This document shows positions 46,401-53,834 of a DNA stretch of 64,000 nucleotides, one piece after another. The first letter of the stretch is position 1; each line of letters opens with the position of its first letter. The stretch lies in assembly GCA_945876095.1 (NCBI GenBank), contig CAMCMP010000006.1, positions 62,001 to 126,000 of the forward strand. The letters are read 5' to 3'. Below the pieces are notes generated by a model that saw only the letters and a list, made by a program, of their open reading frames with translations, searched no databases and was not told the origin of the DNA. This DNA comes from Chitinophaga pinensis (GTDB lineage Bacteria > Bacteroidota > Bacteroidia > Chitinophagales > Chitinophagaceae). The translations under genes were made by a program, and so were the position numbers.

Positions 46401-46830
46401 TATCCTTCAGCCACTTATTTTTATCACTATTTTCTGGAGACAATGTTTTATGAAGAAAGGCTCTCTTATCATCAATGGTTTGAAGTTGAATGGAACCAAT
46501 TTCCCAGTCATGGTGCGCGCGAATATCAAATTCAGAATTCTTTTGACGATCGGTGGTGGTATAATATAGTTTTCCTGAATCGTCTATATCAATTGCAATG
46601 GGAGAAATAATCAATGAATCAACACCCCATAATTTCAACGACAATCCTTCTGCCAGTTCAGGCTTTACTTGAGACTCTATAGCCCTTGCTAGTCCTACAA
46701 CAGCGGCAGAGTCCATTTGCTTTATACGAAGGTCATTGGCCGATCGCTTACAGCTAGACAACAATAAGGCTGCAAATAAAATAATAAATAGCGGTTGGCT
46801 TTTTTTCAGAATGGTAGAAACTTTTTTCAT
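43417..46830 (-). CDS. Lipoprotein dehydrogenase-like propeller with HEAT repeats and cytochrome c
   Basis: A 1,137-residue surface or periplasmic lipoprotein. The start at 46830 (MKKVST) is preferred because the lipobox ALLLSSC follows directly; an upstream ATG at 46860 would add ten residues. Domains in order: a PQQ-like beta-propeller dehydrogenase region (about 35-480, with GHGMSGVEMGPDGRIYW and LDFGPDGALYIADW), HEAT-type helical repeats (about 500-970) and a C-terminal cytochrome c domain with the heme motif CIKCH (about 1016-1020) and a later NPSARLAPGYG segment. This architecture is known from planctomycetes and Bacteroidota as membrane-bound dehydrogenase/heme-binding proteins, often near polysaccharide or alcohol oxidation. 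Substrate unknown. Confidence 0.85.
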   Translation of the reverse strand: MKKVSTILKKSQPLFIILFAALLLSSCKRSANDLRIKQMDSAAVVGLARAIESQVKPELAEGLSLKLWGVDSLIISPIAIDIDDSGKLYYTTTDRQKNSEFDIRAHHDWEIGSIQLQTIDDKRAFLHKTLSPENSDKNKWLKDMNKDSSHDWRDMLVEKEKVYRVEDVNGDGVADKSQLVVDDFHDEVTDVAGGVLINGKDLYVGVAPDLWRMKDSNGDGIADEKTSISSGYGVHIGFGGHGMSGVEMGPDGRIYWQIGDIGFNGKDKTGKKWEYPNSGVIARANPDGSDFEIFASGLRNTHEFAFDEYANLISEDNDGDHAGEKERLVYIVNGSDAGWRSNWQYGKYRDKDNNGYKVWMDEKMWMPRFEGQAAYIIPCIENFESGPAGVVYNPGTALSPAYKNTFFVAKFVGNPAKSGVYSFKLNPHGAGFELGENKKVVGGILPTGLDFGPDGALYIADWIDGWDATSYGRIWKMDDIKGSATEERAQTKMLLAADITKYSLQQLKALLMNADMRIRLKAQFELVNHGAEGASIFEKVLNENSNQFAKIHAIWGISQLARQDKKRGKLLFPLLKDSDAEIRAQAAKWIGDTRLADAGKYLMPLLKDSSSRTRFFAAEALGRIVYEPAIESIIEMLRDNNDQDAYLRHAGCLALARIGKSAPLVALSKDKSRALRIAAVVALRRMGSPAIAIFLNDTDEFVVTETARAINDDLSIKDALPALGNLLTKTQFTNEALIRRAINANLRAGNEQALQNLLDYSLKENNPEKMRAESIETISTWSKPSVLDRVDGRYRGVIQRDSLILKNKVGSSVIQLLKSKEFIVRASATKAVSKLSIKEGANTLLEMLNKDTSATVRVEALRAIASMQDARISDAIKMATVDKDKMVRVAGIGFLKKMNISQELMVSLLSEVIKTKTMEERQESLLTLGKLPIQKTRLVFESLLHQMETNQLPPDILLELSEAIDSSRSTELISRYKVASDKLSKDALMAAYAGALYGGDADKGKRLFFKGETSQCIKCHAYDDKGGNAGPRLNGVAKRLSRQLILESLINPSARLAPGYGVVNLTLKNGQSVSGIMESENNSSINIKSGNNPKQVIAKKDIMKRENAASSMLEVKNYLTKKEIRDLVSFLSTLETD

Positions 46831-46860
46831 AATAGCAATAGTTGAATAAAAAATATACAT

Positions 46861-47149
46861 CCCAACAGGAAACAGTTGGTGTAAAATTATTTATAAATAA
46901 AATACGAGTGGAGATAAAGTCAAGCAGAAACTGATTTTTGAAGTTACCTATCATTGCTTCAATCAAAAGCTATCTCCAGCAACTGCTAATATATAATTGT
47001 TTACTGGTTTTTGATTAATTATTGAAAGAAGTTCTTCATAAATTAAAAATTGACAATGCCGATATTCATATTTTTCATTATTAAAAATGAATAGAAAAAA
47101 GAGGCGATAAATATTTCCCCACATCATTCCACTCCAATAAAGCTATTCG
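46861..47149. other. Divergent intergenic region
   Basis: About 290 bases between the divergent HEAT/cytochrome gene and the helicase gene. Apart from the helicase -7 box just downstream, nothing was recognised. AT-rich. Confidence 0.4.
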
Positions 47150-47157
47150 TACCTTTG
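47150..47157 (+). promoter_or_regulatory. Leaderless-type -7 box for the PcrA/UvrD helicase
   Basis: TACCTTTG matches TAnnTTTG exactly and ends four bases before the ATG, so the transcript probably starts at or next to the start codon. No clear -33 TTG is seen. Confidence 0.55.
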
Positions 47158-47161
47158 CTCA

Positions 47162-49501
47162 ATGGCGAATTATTTAGATGAACTGAACGAGCCGCAGCGA
47201 GAAGCTGTGTTGCATAAGGATGGGCCAATAATGATTATTGCTGGAGCAGGAAGTGGTAAAACGAAAGTACTAACTACACGAATCGCTCACCTAATGGGGT
47301 TTCACCAAGTGGATGCTTTCCATATTCTGGCACTCACTTTTACCAACAAGGCTGCTAAAGAAATGAAAGAAAGAATTGAGCGTACGCTTGGTAATGCAGA
47401 AGCTCGGAATTTATACATAGGAACTTTTCATAGTGTGTTTGCAAGAATTCTACGAGGCGAAGCCAATAAAATTGGCTACCCCAATAACTTTACTATTTAT
47501 GACACGGACGATGCCAAATCTGTTCTCAAAACAGTAATCAAGGAAATGGATTTAGATGATAAACACTATAAACCTAACACCGTTTACAATAGAATATCGT
47601 CTGCGAAAAATAGTCTAGTTGGTCCAGATGAATATCAGAATGATTGGGGCACTCAACAAGAAGATTCTAGAGCCAATCGACCGATGATTGGAAAGATATA
47701 TGATGCTTATAACAAACGTTGTTTTAAGAACGGTGCCATGGATTTTGATGACCTGCTTTTTAAAATGTATCTCCTACTTAAAAATCACCCTGATGCCCTC
47801 AGCAAATACCAACGAAAATTTAAATACATTCTAATTGATGAGTATCAAGATACGAATACCTCGCAATATGAGATTATAAAATTACTTGGTGCAATGCACG
47901 AAAACATTTGTGTAGTAGGTGATGATGCTCAAAGTATTTATAGTTTCCGCGGTGCTACCATTGAAAATATTCTTCAGTTTGAGAAAGATTATGATGAGGT
48001 GAAAGTGGTAAAGCTTGAACAGAACTATCGAAGCACTAAAAGCATTTTAAGTGTTGCAAACGAGATTATTGGTAACAACAAAAATCAATTGCCTAAAAAA
48101 CTTTGGACTGATAAGGGTGAGGGTGATAAAATAAAATTGGTTAGAACTGCTACTGATAATGAGGAAGGCAAGTATGTGGCAGATACCATTCAGGAAGAAA
48201 AATTGCGCAATCATTTTTTCAATCATGAGTTTGCTATTTTGTATCGTACCAATGCCCAGAGTAGAAGTTATGAAGAAAGTCTACGTCGTATGAATATCGC
48301 TTACCGTATTTATGGCGGCCTTTCTTTTTATCAACGAAAAGAAATAAAAGATTATGTAGCCTATCTGCGATTGGTGGTAAACCCCAATGATGAAGAATCC
48401 TTAAAGAGGGTTATTAATTACCCCACCAGAGGAATCGGAAAGACTAGTATGGACAGGGCTGTGTTTTCGGCCAATGAAAACAATATCACTTTATGGCAAG
48501 TGCTTGAAAATGCTCGTTCCTATGGATTTAAATCAGGCACATTAGAGGCGATCAGCGATTTTGTGATGATGATAAAAATGTTTCAAAGCGAACTTGATAA
48601 AAAAAATGCTTACGAACTAGCAGTCATAGTTGGTAAAAGCACACAAATTGTGAAAGAGCTTTTCAATGATAAAACTACCGAAGGCCTCGCGAGATATGAG
48701 AACGTACAAGAATTGCTAAACTCAATAAAAGAGTTTATTGAAACTCCGATGAACGAAGAAGATGGCGAGGTAGGCGATAAGAGCCTTGGAAGCTATTTGC
48801 AACAAATCACTTTGTTAACTGATGCTGACAATGAAAAAGAAGATGCGGATAGCGTTAAGTTAATGACTATACATGCTGCAAAAGGATTAGAATTTAGCTG
48901 TGTTTTTGTTGGTGGTTTAGAAGAAACTTTGTTCCCTAGCGGAATGAGTATTAATACCCGCGAGGAATTAGAAGAAGAAAGAAGATTGTTTTATGTAGCC
49001 ATTACCAGGGCCAAGAAGAAACTATGGTTAACCTATGCGAATGCTCGCTACCGTTTTGGACAGTTGCAGCAAAATGAACCCAGCCGTTTTATTGATGAGA
49101 TGCCTACTGAGTATGTTGATAAAAGTTTTGCGGGTGGGGGTATTCGAAATCAAGGGGGACATAGCAATAACTGGGGAGGTAGCGCGTTTGACAGAACTGG
49201 CTCCGGCGGCAGCAGCTATAAATCTCCTCCACCGCCTGCTAAAAAAGAAGAAAAATCTAGGCCGGCCTATTTGATTCCTGTAAAACCTACTACCAAAGAG
49301 CATACGCCATCGGCAGACTTTATGCCGAGTGATACTAGTAATTTACAAGCTGGGCAAAAAGTTGAACATCAAAAATTTGGATTTGGCGAAGTCATAAAAA
49401 TGGAAGGCGCCGCCCATAATCCTATTGCAACCGTATTGTTTGAGCTGAATGGTGAAAAAAAGATTATGCTTAATTATGCTAAACTAAGAATATTAGAATA
49501 A
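47162..49501 (+). CDS. UvrD/PcrA-type superfamily 1 DNA helicase
   Basis: A 779-residue 3'-5' DNA helicase for repair and replication restart. SF1A motifs are present: the Q-motif LNEPQREAVLH (8-18), Walker A AGAGSGKT (27-34), the FHSVFARILRGEA motif Ib region, Walker B LIDEYQDTNTSQYE (near 226-239), motif III GDDAQSIYSFRGA, motif IV QNYRSTKSIL, motif V HAAKGLEFSCVFVGG and motif VI EERRLFYVAITRAKKKL. The glycine-rich GGSAFDRTGSGGSSY region (about 675-690) is a flexible linker before a C-terminal DUF3553-like/Tudor-like tail (GQKVEHQKFGFGEV). Single gene, normal length. Confidence 0.95.
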   Translation: MANYLDELNEPQREAVLHKDGPIMIIAGAGSGKTKVLTTRIAHLMGFHQVDAFHILALTFTNKAAKEMKERIERTLGNAEARNLYIGTFHSVFARILRGEANKIGYPNNFTIYDTDDAKSVLKTVIKEMDLDDKHYKPNTVYNRISSAKNSLVGPDEYQNDWGTQQEDSRANRPMIGKIYDAYNKRCFKNGAMDFDDLLFKMYLLLKNHPDALSKYQRKFKYILIDEYQDTNTSQYEIIKLLGAMHENICVVGDDAQSIYSFRGATIENILQFEKDYDEVKVVKLEQNYRSTKSILSVANEIIGNNKNQLPKKLWTDKGEGDKIKLVRTATDNEEGKYVADTIQEEKLRNHFFNHEFAILYRTNAQSRSYEESLRRMNIAYRIYGGLSFYQRKEIKDYVAYLRLVVNPNDEESLKRVINYPTRGIGKTSMDRAVFSANENNITLWQVLENARSYGFKSGTLEAISDFVMMIKMFQSELDKKNAYELAVIVGKSTQIVKELFNDKTTEGLARYENVQELLNSIKEFIETPMNEEDGEVGDKSLGSYLQQITLLTDADNEKEDADSVKLMTIHAAKGLEFSCVFVGGLEETLFPSGMSINTREELEEERRLFYVAITRAKKKLWLTYANARYRFGQLQQNEPSRFIDEMPTEYVDKSFAGGGIRNQGGHSNNWGGSAFDRTGSGGSSYKSPPPPAKKEEKSRPAYLIPVKPTTKEHTPSADFMPSDTSNLQAGQKVEHQKFGFGEVIKMEGAAHNPIATVLFELNGEKKIMLNYAKLRILE

Positions 49502-49625
49502 GGTTATTCAGTAGCTAATGAAAGCTTAAGGGCCTTTCGATGGGCAAGAGTTTTCGAAATAAGAAATTATTAGCGGCTAAAGGGGGGCAAAAAGTTCAGA
49601 AATTCCTTTGTTATCGCTTTGTTGT

Positions 49626-49633
49626 TACCTTTG
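49626..49633 (+). promoter_or_regulatory. Candidate -7 box for the Nfu-type gene
   Basis: TACCTTTG matches TAnnTTTG and lies 25 bases before the start codon. A TTTG at 49607-49610 is 15 bases upstream, slightly short. Confidence 0.5.
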
Positions 49634-49658
49634 TATTGAATTTATTAAATGAACTAAT

Positions 49659-50258
49659 ATGATAAAGACAGGCAATCCGGTGATCAGTATTTATACGGAG
49701 ATGACTCCTAATCCGGAGACTATGAAGTTTGTTGCCAACAAATTACTGTATCCAGGCAAAAGCATCGACTTTCAGGATGAAACGAGTGCAAGCCCTTCGC
49801 CGTTAGCGCAGGAGCTATTTACATTTCCTTTTATTAAGTCTGTTTTTATTGCCAGTAATTTTATCACCCTTACCAAAACTACGGCTACAGATGATTGGCA
49901 GGATGTGATTCCTACCATCAAATTGTTTTTGAAAGAGTACCTTGAAGAAGGTAAAGCAGTGGTAAATGATGAAGCGGTTGCCACAATGAAGCAGGAAAGC
50001 AGCAATGAAGTAAGTGCAGATGACGATGATGTGGTAAAACGTATTAAAGAGTTATTAGAAAACTATGTAAAGCCAGCTGTTGAAATGGATGGTGGTGCCA
50101 TACAATTTAAAAGCTACGAAGAGGGTAGAGTTAATTTAATGTTACAAGGAAGTTGTAGCGGTTGTCCTTCTTCAATGATTACACTCAAAGCGGGTATTGA
50201 AGGAATGATGAAAAGAATGATTCCAGAAGTAAAAGAAGTAGTAGCAGAAGCTGAATAA
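49659..50258 (+). CDS. Nfu-type iron-sulfur scaffold or carrier protein
   Basis: A 199-residue iron-sulfur assembly protein. The N-terminal half fits the Scaffold_N/Nfu-N domain (TEMTPNPETMKFVANKLL, about 14-31). The C-terminal NifU-like domain holds CSGCPSS with Cys166 and Cys169, which coordinate a 4Fe-4S cluster bridged between two subunits. It likely delivers clusters to target apoproteins in the cytoplasm. A promoter precedes it and an intrinsic terminator follows, so it is a single-gene unit. Confidence 0.92.
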   Translation: MIKTGNPVISIYTEMTPNPETMKFVANKLLYPGKSIDFQDETSASPSPLAQELFTFPFIKSVFIASNFITLTKTTATDDWQDVIPTIKLFLKEYLEEGKAVVNDEAVATMKQESSNEVSADDDDVVKRIKELLENYVKPAVEMDGGAIQFKSYEEGRVNLMLQGSCSGCPSSMITLKAGIEGMMKRMIPEVKEVVAEAE

Positions 50259-50282
50259 CGCATTGGCCGAGATAAAACATTG

Positions 50283-50313
50283 AAAGCATTCCTATTGTAG
50301 GGATGCTTTTTTT
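50283..50313 (+). terminator. Intrinsic terminator of the Nfu-type gene
   Basis: AAAGCATTCCTA, loop TTG, TAGGGATGCTTT, then further T residues. The 12-bp stem has one G-U pair. It begins 25 bases after the stop codon. Confidence 0.9.
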
Positions 50314-50329
50314 ATGCTTCCCTGTAATA

Positions 50330-50698
50330 TTATTTTCTGTGCCACCAAGCCCAAGTGATTAATAGAAATTGCAAGGGAAATAAGCGAATCCATGCCGCCC
50401 AACTGGGTATGCAAATTACCTCACTCATACATCCTCCCTTTTGAATCATATAAATATGAGTAGGAATAAAAAGTACCAACAATATCACTATGCCATAGGC
50501 CGCCAATGCTCTTGTCTTAGAAAATATCAGCATTGCGCCCAATATAATTTCAATTACCCCGCTTACTATATTTATCACAGTCGGAAAAGGTAGGTAATTG
50601 GGTATGATAGGCAAATATGCCTCCGGGTGAACAAAATGGTTGATGCCTGCACTGACATACAAAATAATAAGTAACAAAAGGCTGGCTTTTTTTAACAT
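50330..50698 (-). CDS. DoxX-like membrane protein
   Basis: A 122-residue inner-membrane protein with four hydrophobic helices. The opening ILYVSAGINHFVHPEAYLPIIP is typical of DoxX-like proteins, a loosely defined family with quinone- or oxidoreductase-linked members. The C-terminus ends with Trp-rich ITWAWWHRK. No partner is adjacent. Specific role unknown. Confidence 0.82.
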   Translation of the reverse strand: MLKKASLLLLIILYVSAGINHFVHPEAYLPIIPNYLPFPTVINIVSGVIEIILGAMLIFSKTRALAAYGIVILLVLFIPTHIYMIQKGGCMSEVICIPSWAAWIRLFPLQFLLITWAWWHRK

Positions 50699-50867
50699 CC
50701 TAGATTTTTAAATTTTACGAGTTCATGTTTTTATAAATATACATTTCCATTTTGATGACCCTCAAAAATTTATGTCCAGATGTATTTTCAATTATTGGTA
50801 ACACTTACAACAACCCGCAGAATGATTTAACTTCGACCATCATTACCAAAATTTTAAATAGTAAATT

Positions 50868-51521
50868 TTGAACTTAGAGGAAATTATTCAACAGTTTATT
50901 GCTGACATTCAAAAGACTGGATGGCTTGAGTATATTGCTGTTTTTGCTGGAATAATCAGTGTATGGTTTTCAAAAAAAGAAAACATTTGGGTTTATCCAA
51001 CAGGTTTAATAAACACACTATTTTATATTTATCTTAGTTTTAAAGGTGGCTTACTTGGAGAGGCTAGTGTTAACTTTTATTATACAGTCATGAGTATTTA
51101 TGGCTGGATAGGATGGGCTCAAACAGACGATAATAAAAATAAAATCTTAAATATAAGCGCTGGAAATAAAAATGAATGGAAAGAACAATTGATATTTTTT
51201 TCCGCTTTTTATTTAGTCATCTATTGCGCATTGTCCTATTTGAAAACTAATTTTGCACCCGAAGCTATTCCATGGGCAGATGCCTTTGCAAGCGCCTCTG
51301 CTTTCACTGCAATGTGGTTGATGACAAAAAAGAAAATTGAAAGTTGGTACTGGTGGATTGCCACTAATATAGCGTCCATTCCTTTGTACTTTGTAAAACA
51401 CTATGTCTTTACAAGTGTGTATTATTTCATTCTGTTGATCATGGCTGTTTTTGGACTGATGGAATGGATAAAAAAAAATGAAAAGTTAAGTAAAGTAAAA
51501 TATAAAAATGAGTTACTGTGA
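50868..51521 (+). CDS. pnuC: PnuC-type nicotinamide riboside transporter
   Basis: A 217-residue membrane importer for nicotinamide riboside. Seven or eight helices fit PnuC, with the family segments TGWLEYIAVFAGIISVWFSKKENIW near the start, GWIGWAQ, ALSYLKTNFAPEAIPWADAFASASAFTAMW and WWIATNIASIPLYFVKHYVFTSVYY later (all partial). No ATG precedes residue 70 or so, so TTG at 50868 is the best start. The 3' end overlaps the glycosylase gene by 14 bases, and a NadR-like kinase follows, which fits nicotinamide riboside salvage. Confidence 0.88.
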   Translation: MNLEEIIQQFIADIQKTGWLEYIAVFAGIISVWFSKKENIWVYPTGLINTLFYIYLSFKGGLLGEASVNFYYTVMSIYGWIGWAQTDDNKNKILNISAGNKNEWKEQLIFFSAFYLVIYCALSYLKTNFAPEAIPWADAFASASAFTAMWLMTKKKIESWYWWIATNIASIPLYFVKHYVFTSVYYFILLIMAVFGLMEWIKKNEKLSKVKYKNELL

Positions 51522-52065
51522 CGCGATTTTTCAGATGAGGCAAGACGATCTGAACGTTAATAAAATATATCATGATGAGCAGTATGGCTTTCCAATTGAT
51601 GATGACAATGAATTGTTTTGCCGCCTAATATTAGAAATCAATCAAGCTGGACTTAGCTGGACGACCATATTAAAAAAACAAGACAATTTTAGAAAAGCTT
51701 ATAATAATTTTAATATCAAAAAAGTTGCGGGGTATCAAGCGAAAGAAGTTGAGCGATTATTAAACGATGCAGGCATTATTCGGAATAGATTAAAAGTGAA
51801 TGCGGCAATTGAAAATGCAAAGTCTATTATCGCCCTTCAAAAAGAATATGGTTCTTTCAAAAATTGGCTTGGTCTGCATCATCCTAAAAGTAGAAATGAG
51901 TGGACAATACTTTTTAAAAAAACGTTTCGTTTTACCGGAGGTGAAATAGTTAATGAATTTTTATTAAGCACTGGTTATTTACCTGGTGCTCACCATGAAC
52001 AATGTGCTATTTATAAAAAAATAATTAAGGCAAACCCTTCTTGGAAAATGATTGAGAAATTATGA
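51508..52065 (+). CDS. tag: DNA-3-methyladenine glycosylase I
   Basis: A 185-residue base-excision repair enzyme that removes 3-methyladenine. The structural zinc ligands are all in place: Cys4 (MSYC), His22 (YHDEQYGFP), His162 and Cys166 (HHEQC). Helix-hairpin-helix and catalytic segments follow LFCRLILEINQAGLSW and AGIIRNRLKVNAAIENA. It sits between pnuC and the NadR-like gene with both ends overlapping, so it is translationally coupled in an operon of unrelated function. Confidence 0.94.
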   Translation: MSYCDAIFQMRQDDLNVNKIYHDEQYGFPIDDDNELFCRLILEINQAGLSWTTILKKQDNFRKAYNNFNIKKVAGYQAKEVERLLNDAGIIRNRLKVNAAIENAKSIIALQKEYGSFKNWLGLHHPKSRNEWTILFKKTFRFTGGEIVNEFLLSTGYLPGAHHEQCAIYKKIIKANPSWKMIEKL

Positions 52066-52646
52066 TTATAAAAGTGGTGGTGATAGGACCCGAAAGTACC
52101 GGAAAAAGCAGTTTGTGTGAACAGTTAGCCAATCACTACAATACAGAGTGGGTGAAAGAGTATGCGCGTGAATATTTACTTACCAATGGCACCGAATATA
52201 GTTATGATAATTTACTAGAAATTGCAAAAGGGCAATTCGCTTTGGAAAATGCTGCTATTCAATTGGTGGAAGATAAAATCAAAAACGCGAATAAGTCCAA
52301 TTCAACTTTTTCTTCTGAAATTATCTTGATAGATACTAATATGTATGTATTAAAAGTGTGGTGTGAATTTGTTTTTGAAAAATGTCATCCATGGATATTA
52401 AATCAAATTGTAGAAAACAGCTATGATCTCTATTTACTTTGCGATATAGATTTACCTTGGGTAAAAGATGAATTGAGAGAATATCCTGATTTAGAAGTTA
52501 GAGAGAAATTGTACCACCACTATAAAGATCTACTGATAAATCAAACTACCCCCTGGGTAAATATTAGCGGTAATTATCAACAAAGGCTTGAAAATGCTAT
52601 CAATGCTATTGACTCGGTTCTTATTAAAACCAGCCCTGTTTCTTAA
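52062..52646 (+). CDS. NadR-like nicotinamide riboside kinase (AAA ATPase)
   Basis: A 194-residue ATPase close to the kinase domain of NadR. Walker A is GPESTGKSS (residues 9-17). EYAREYLLTNG, the LIDTNMYVLKVWCEF segment and the late DLPWVKDELRE and HHYKDLL blocks fit the family, which phosphorylates nicotinamide riboside to NMN. With pnuC upstream this gives a simple import-then-phosphorylate route to NAD. It overlaps the tag stop by four bases and the convergent corA gene by 23. Confidence 0.85.
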   Translation: MIIKVVVIGPESTGKSSLCEQLANHYNTEWVKEYAREYLLTNGTEYSYDNLLEIAKGQFALENAAIQLVEDKIKNANKSNSTFSSEIILIDTNMYVLKVWCEFVFEKCHPWILNQIVENSYDLYLLCDIDLPWVKDELREYPDLEVREKLYHHYKDLLINQTTPWVNISGNYQQRLENAINAIDSVLIKTSPVS

Positions 52647-53715
52647 ACATTCTAAGCATTAAAAGAGGTATAAGTAACATTAAGGCAACCGAAATAAAAA
52701 ACCCCCACTTATCGTGCAACAAAGGAATCGATTCAAAATTCATTCCGAAGATTCCGCCAATCACAGTGGCTGGAGCCAATAAACAGGTTACAATTGCCAT
52801 CACCTTCATCACCTCATTCATTTTAATATTTACGTTACTCAAATAAAGATCATGTAAGTTCATCATCATGTCTCGATAGTTTTCTGCAAGGTCATTGGCT
52901 TGTACTATATGGTCATAAACATCCTTATAATATTTTTCAGTCCTCTCCTCAATTAGTTCACTCTCGCTTCTCAATATACCATTTACCAACTCGCGTACAG
53001 GAGCAACGCTGCGCTTCAGAATAATCATTTCCTTCCGCAACATATTAATTCTAGCCAATGTTCGCTTGTTAGAATTTCGAACAATGTCTTCTTCTAAAAT
53101 TTCAATTTTGTCACCTAACTTTTCCATCACTACATAATAATTATCAACTATCAAATCAAGCAAACAATAAAATAAGTAATCTGCATTATTATTTCTGACC
53201 TTACTTCCTGTAATTTTTAATTTTTCTCTTAATGGAGTAAATACATCTCTTGTCTCGTCCTCCTGAAAACTAATTACAAAATTTTTACCAAGTACAATAC
53301 TTATTTGCTCTATTTCCACGGTAGAATCTTTCTCATTAAAATAAAGCATGTTGAGCAGGCAAAATAACAAGCCGTCAATCTCATCCATTTTAGGTCGATG
53401 GCCCATACTTAAAATATCTTCTGCGATCAAATAATGAATGCCATATTTATTACAGATTTCTTCTACATCTGTTTTTCTCAATCCATCTACATTCAACCAG
53501 GTAGTGGTAGGTGAATTGATATATGAAAAACAAGAAGGCACTGTTGGCAACTCTTTAATTTCTATATTATGAGCATCGAAATCATATACAAAAAGCTTAA
53601 CCGCTTCAGGCTCTTTTCTTGTAGATATTGCAGTTGGATTTACCTGTAATATTTTTTTTGTTCGCAGAAGTTCCAGCGGATTCAATAAATAAGAAAAATA
53701 ATTACGGGTTTGCAT
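52624..53715 (-). CDS. corA: CorA-type magnesium/cobalt channel
   Basis: A 363-residue divalent-cation channel. A large cytoplasmic N-terminal domain with a long stalk helix (about 180-310) leads to two C-terminal membrane helices. The pore signature GMNFESIP (GMN near residue 325) is present and the last residues are basic. It normally forms a pentamer in the inner membrane. The 3' end overlaps the NadR-like gene by 23 bases on the other strand. Confidence 0.95.
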   Translation of the reverse strand: MQTRNYFSYLLNPLELLRTKKILQVNPTAISTRKEPEAVKLFVYDFDAHNIEIKELPTVPSCFSYINSPTTTWLNVDGLRKTDVEEICNKYGIHYLIAEDILSMGHRPKMDEIDGLLFCLLNMLYFNEKDSTVEIEQISIVLGKNFVISFQEDETRDVFTPLREKLKITGSKVRNNNADYLFYCLLDLIVDNYYVVMEKLGDKIEILEEDIVRNSNKRTLARINMLRKEMIILKRSVAPVRELVNGILRSESELIEERTEKYYKDVYDHIVQANDLAENYRDMMMNLHDLYLSNVNIKMNEVMKVMAIVTCLLAPATVIGGIFGMNFESIPLLHDKWGFFISVALMLLIPLLMLRMFKKQGWF

Positions 53716-53764
53716 TTTTTAAGAGTTTTGGAAAAATGAAGTCTTCCTGAAAATTATGATCTAT

Positions 53765-53794
53765 ATTAAAAAACCGAAGTTAATACTTCGGTTT
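53765..53794 (-). terminator. Intrinsic terminator of the DEAD-box helicase gene
   Basis: AAACCGAAGT, loop TAAT, ACTTCGGTTT forms a 10-bp stem. The minus strand continues in a T-run. It lies 41 bases past the helicase stop and upstream of corA. Confidence 0.8.
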
Positions 53795-53834
53795 ATTGAA
53801 TAATAAAATATTTTTGGGATTTTTAAACCCGTTT

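Noticed and set aside
43523..46569. Several plus-strand ORFs of 60-100 residues antisense to the HEAT/cytochrome gene
   Set aside because: They are shadows of the long minus-strand gene, with no promoter, domain or signal.
49035..49303. ORFs on both strands overlapping the helicase glycine-rich tail
   Set aside because: They arise from low-complexity glycine/serine codons inside the helicase gene.
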